The notes beneath the pieces are model-generated. The model was not told the DNA's origin. It ran no database searches and saw only the letters and a list, made by a program, of their open reading frames with translations. A stretch of DNA of 6,077 nucleotides from positions 1 to 6,077 of the forward strand of contig PWUP01000365.1 in assembly GCA_003562535.1 (NCBI GenBank), given 5' to 3'. Position numbers and translations under genes: made by a program. Positions 4,927-6,077 of this stretch are shown here, one piece after another; position 1 is the first letter of the stretch, and every line of letters begins with the position of its first letter. This DNA is from Gammaproteobacteria bacterium. GTDB lineage: Bacteria; Pseudomonadota; Gammaproteobacteria; Competibacterales; Competibacteraceae.

Positions 4927-6077
4927 TTATGGTGAGACCGCACCGGCCATGGCGTGGACGCTGGCCAGCAGTTTGTCGCGATCCAGTTTAACTTGGTAGT
5001 CGGTGACTCCCGCCGCCTGGCCTTTTTCAACATCCTCGGCACCGGCCAGTGACGTGACGGCAATCACGGGCAGTCCGGCGGTGCGCTCATCGGCGCGAAT
5101 GCGTTGGGTTAAACCGAGGCCGGTAAGCCGAGGCATTTCGATATCAGTGACCACGACGCGCACCTTATCAATATTTTTGAGCAGCAGTTCCCAAGCGGCC
5201 TCGCCGTCAGGAGCCGCCAGTACGGTTAATCCGTCTTCTTCCAGATATTTCTTGACCTGATTGCGGAAGAAATCTGAATCCTCAGCCAAGAGAATATGCA
5301 GCGCTCCCGGTACGGATGCCTGCTGCGTCGGTTTACGGACTTCAGCCGCTGCCGCCGCCCAGTCAGGATGCACACTGTCCACCAATTCGTACAAATCGGC
5401 AATCAGCGTGGTGGTGTCGTGGATGATGGCTGACCCTGTAATACCCTTCTGACGATGGGTGGTTTGGTCAATGTGGGCGCGAGTTTCCACCACATCCACC
5501 GGCATCGCCCCCAACAGCCCGACATCATGGCCGTAGGCATTGGTCACTAAGACGACTAGATCCTCGCGCTCATCGACCCGCGAGACTTTGGCCGCATCCG
5601 CAAGGGCAAACAACGGCAGGGACTGACCCCGATATTGCATGGTGCGGTGTTGGCCGAGGCGTTCGATCTGCTGCGGGGTGATGCGCTCAATTCGCTGCAC
5701 TAAATCAACGGGAACGGCACAGGGTTCCCCGGGCCCGTTTTCAAATAACAGCAGAGCATGAACGTCCTGAAGACGCTGGGCTTCGGCCTCTGCGGCCAGT
5801 TGGGCCGCACGAGCCGAGGCTTCTACCGAAGCCAGTCCGGCCTTGGTGGCGATACCGGCCATATCGAGAATCAAGGCGACCGTGCCGTCGCCCAGAATGG
5901 TGGCTCCTGAGTATTCCCGCAGGGTTTTGAAGCGTTGTCCCAGCGGTTTGACCACGATCTCTTCGGTATCATGAAACGCATCAACCACCAGCGCGTAGGA
6001 TAGAGTGCCGGTAGTGACTACCGCAATTTCCAGAGCCGAAGCCGCCCGCTGGCGCCGATCACTCGAGCGTCGAGCGG
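4927..6077 (-). CDS. cheA: Hybrid chemotaxis kinase CheA, C-terminal part (P5, CheW-like, receiver)
   Basis: The frame is open from the window edge to TAA (4929-4927), giving 382 complete codons. It is the back end of a longer protein. Visible residues about 14-75 are the end of a CheA P5 domain (SYALVVDAFHDTEEIVVKPLG, in part, then SGATILGDGTVALILDMAG). An alanine-rich helical linker (about 76-105) leads to a second CheW-like domain (about 107-235). A receiver domain fills about 259-380: the acidic pair is in LLAEDSD, the phosphoacceptor Asp is in VVVTDIEMP (codon 5143-5145), the Thr/Ser is in VIAVTSLAG and the Lys is in DYQVKLD, so all active-site residues are present. The role is coupling receptors to kinase activity, with the receiver as phosphate sink or internal regulator (inferred). 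A GTG at 5988 is not the start, because P5 sequence continues in frame upstream of it. The kinase core lies outside the window, so a kinase-less CheW-CheW-REC protein cannot be fully excluded. Confidence 0.9.
   Translation of the reverse strand, partial: ARRSSDRRQRAASALEIAVVTTGTLSYALVVDAFHDTEEIVVKPLGQRFKTLREYSGATILGDGTVALILDMAGIATKAGLASVEASARAAQLAAEAEAQRLQDVHALLLFENGPGEPCAVPVDLVQRIERITPQQIERLGQHRTMQYRGQSLPLFALADAAKVSRVDEREDLVVLVTNAYGHDVGLLGAMPVDVVETRAHIDQTTHRQKGITGSAIIHDTTTLIADLYELVDSVHPDWAAAAAEVRKPTQQASVPGALHILLAEDSDFFRNQVKKYLEEDGLTVLAAPDGEAAWELLLKNIDKVRVVVTDIEMPRLTGLGLTQRIRADERTAGLPVIAVTSLAGAEDVEKGQAAGVTDYQVKLDRDKLLASVHAMAGAVSP

Noticed and set aside
5003..5452. Plus-strand frames opposite the receiver and linker of CheA
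   Set aside because: The minus strand encodes an intact receiver with all active-site residues; the plus-strand products are low-complexity Ser/Ala/Arg sequence.
5986..5988. GTG as start of the CheA-like gene
   Set aside because: In-frame P5 sequence (ALEIAVVTTGTLSYAL) continues upstream to the window edge, so the codon is internal.

Overview
The window carries part of a bacterial chemosensory gene cluster. Every gene recognised lies on the minus strand, so the transcription order is from high to low coordinates. The proteins fit a Gammaproteobacterium: a hybrid CheA with extra CheW and receiver domains, a NIT-type chemoreceptor and a CZB-type chemoreceptor. Short palindromic repeats at the gene borders resemble those I associate with sulfur-oxidising or methylotrophic gammaproteobacteria. 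The genus cannot be fixed from this sequence.

Layout in transcription order: (1) 6077-4927, the C-terminal part of a hybrid chemotaxis kinase (CheA P5 domain, a second CheW-like domain, then a receiver), cut by the window edge. (2) 4899-2827, a membrane chemoreceptor of 690 residues whose periplasmic part contains a CZB-like zinc-binding motif set, only 27 bases after the kinase. (3) 2826-2711, a spacer with two hairpin repeats. (4) 2710-695, a second membrane chemoreceptor of 671 residues with a NIT sensor domain. (5) 694-441, a gene-free scrap zone. It holds a palindromic repeat, a 24-base copy of a chemoreceptor 3' end, the first ~40 codons of an AAA-ATPase-like (PD-(D/E)XK-associated) gene, an imperfect 48-base palindrome and another palindromic repeat at which the ATPase gene breaks off. 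(6) 440-1, the N-terminal part of a PAS-domain protein cut by the window edge.

The kinase and two receptors would work as one signalling array: the receptors sense periplasmic cues, CheA (through its P5/CheW surfaces) couples to their hairpin tips, and the fused receiver could modulate or drain the phosphoryl flow. The receptors have unrelated sensor and HAMP parts but nearly the same signalling half (about 88% identical over 284 residues by hand count, with no gap), which points to module swapping or gene conversion. The most unusual material is the debris at 441-694 and the periplasmic CZB. I found no clear sign of a wholly new system.
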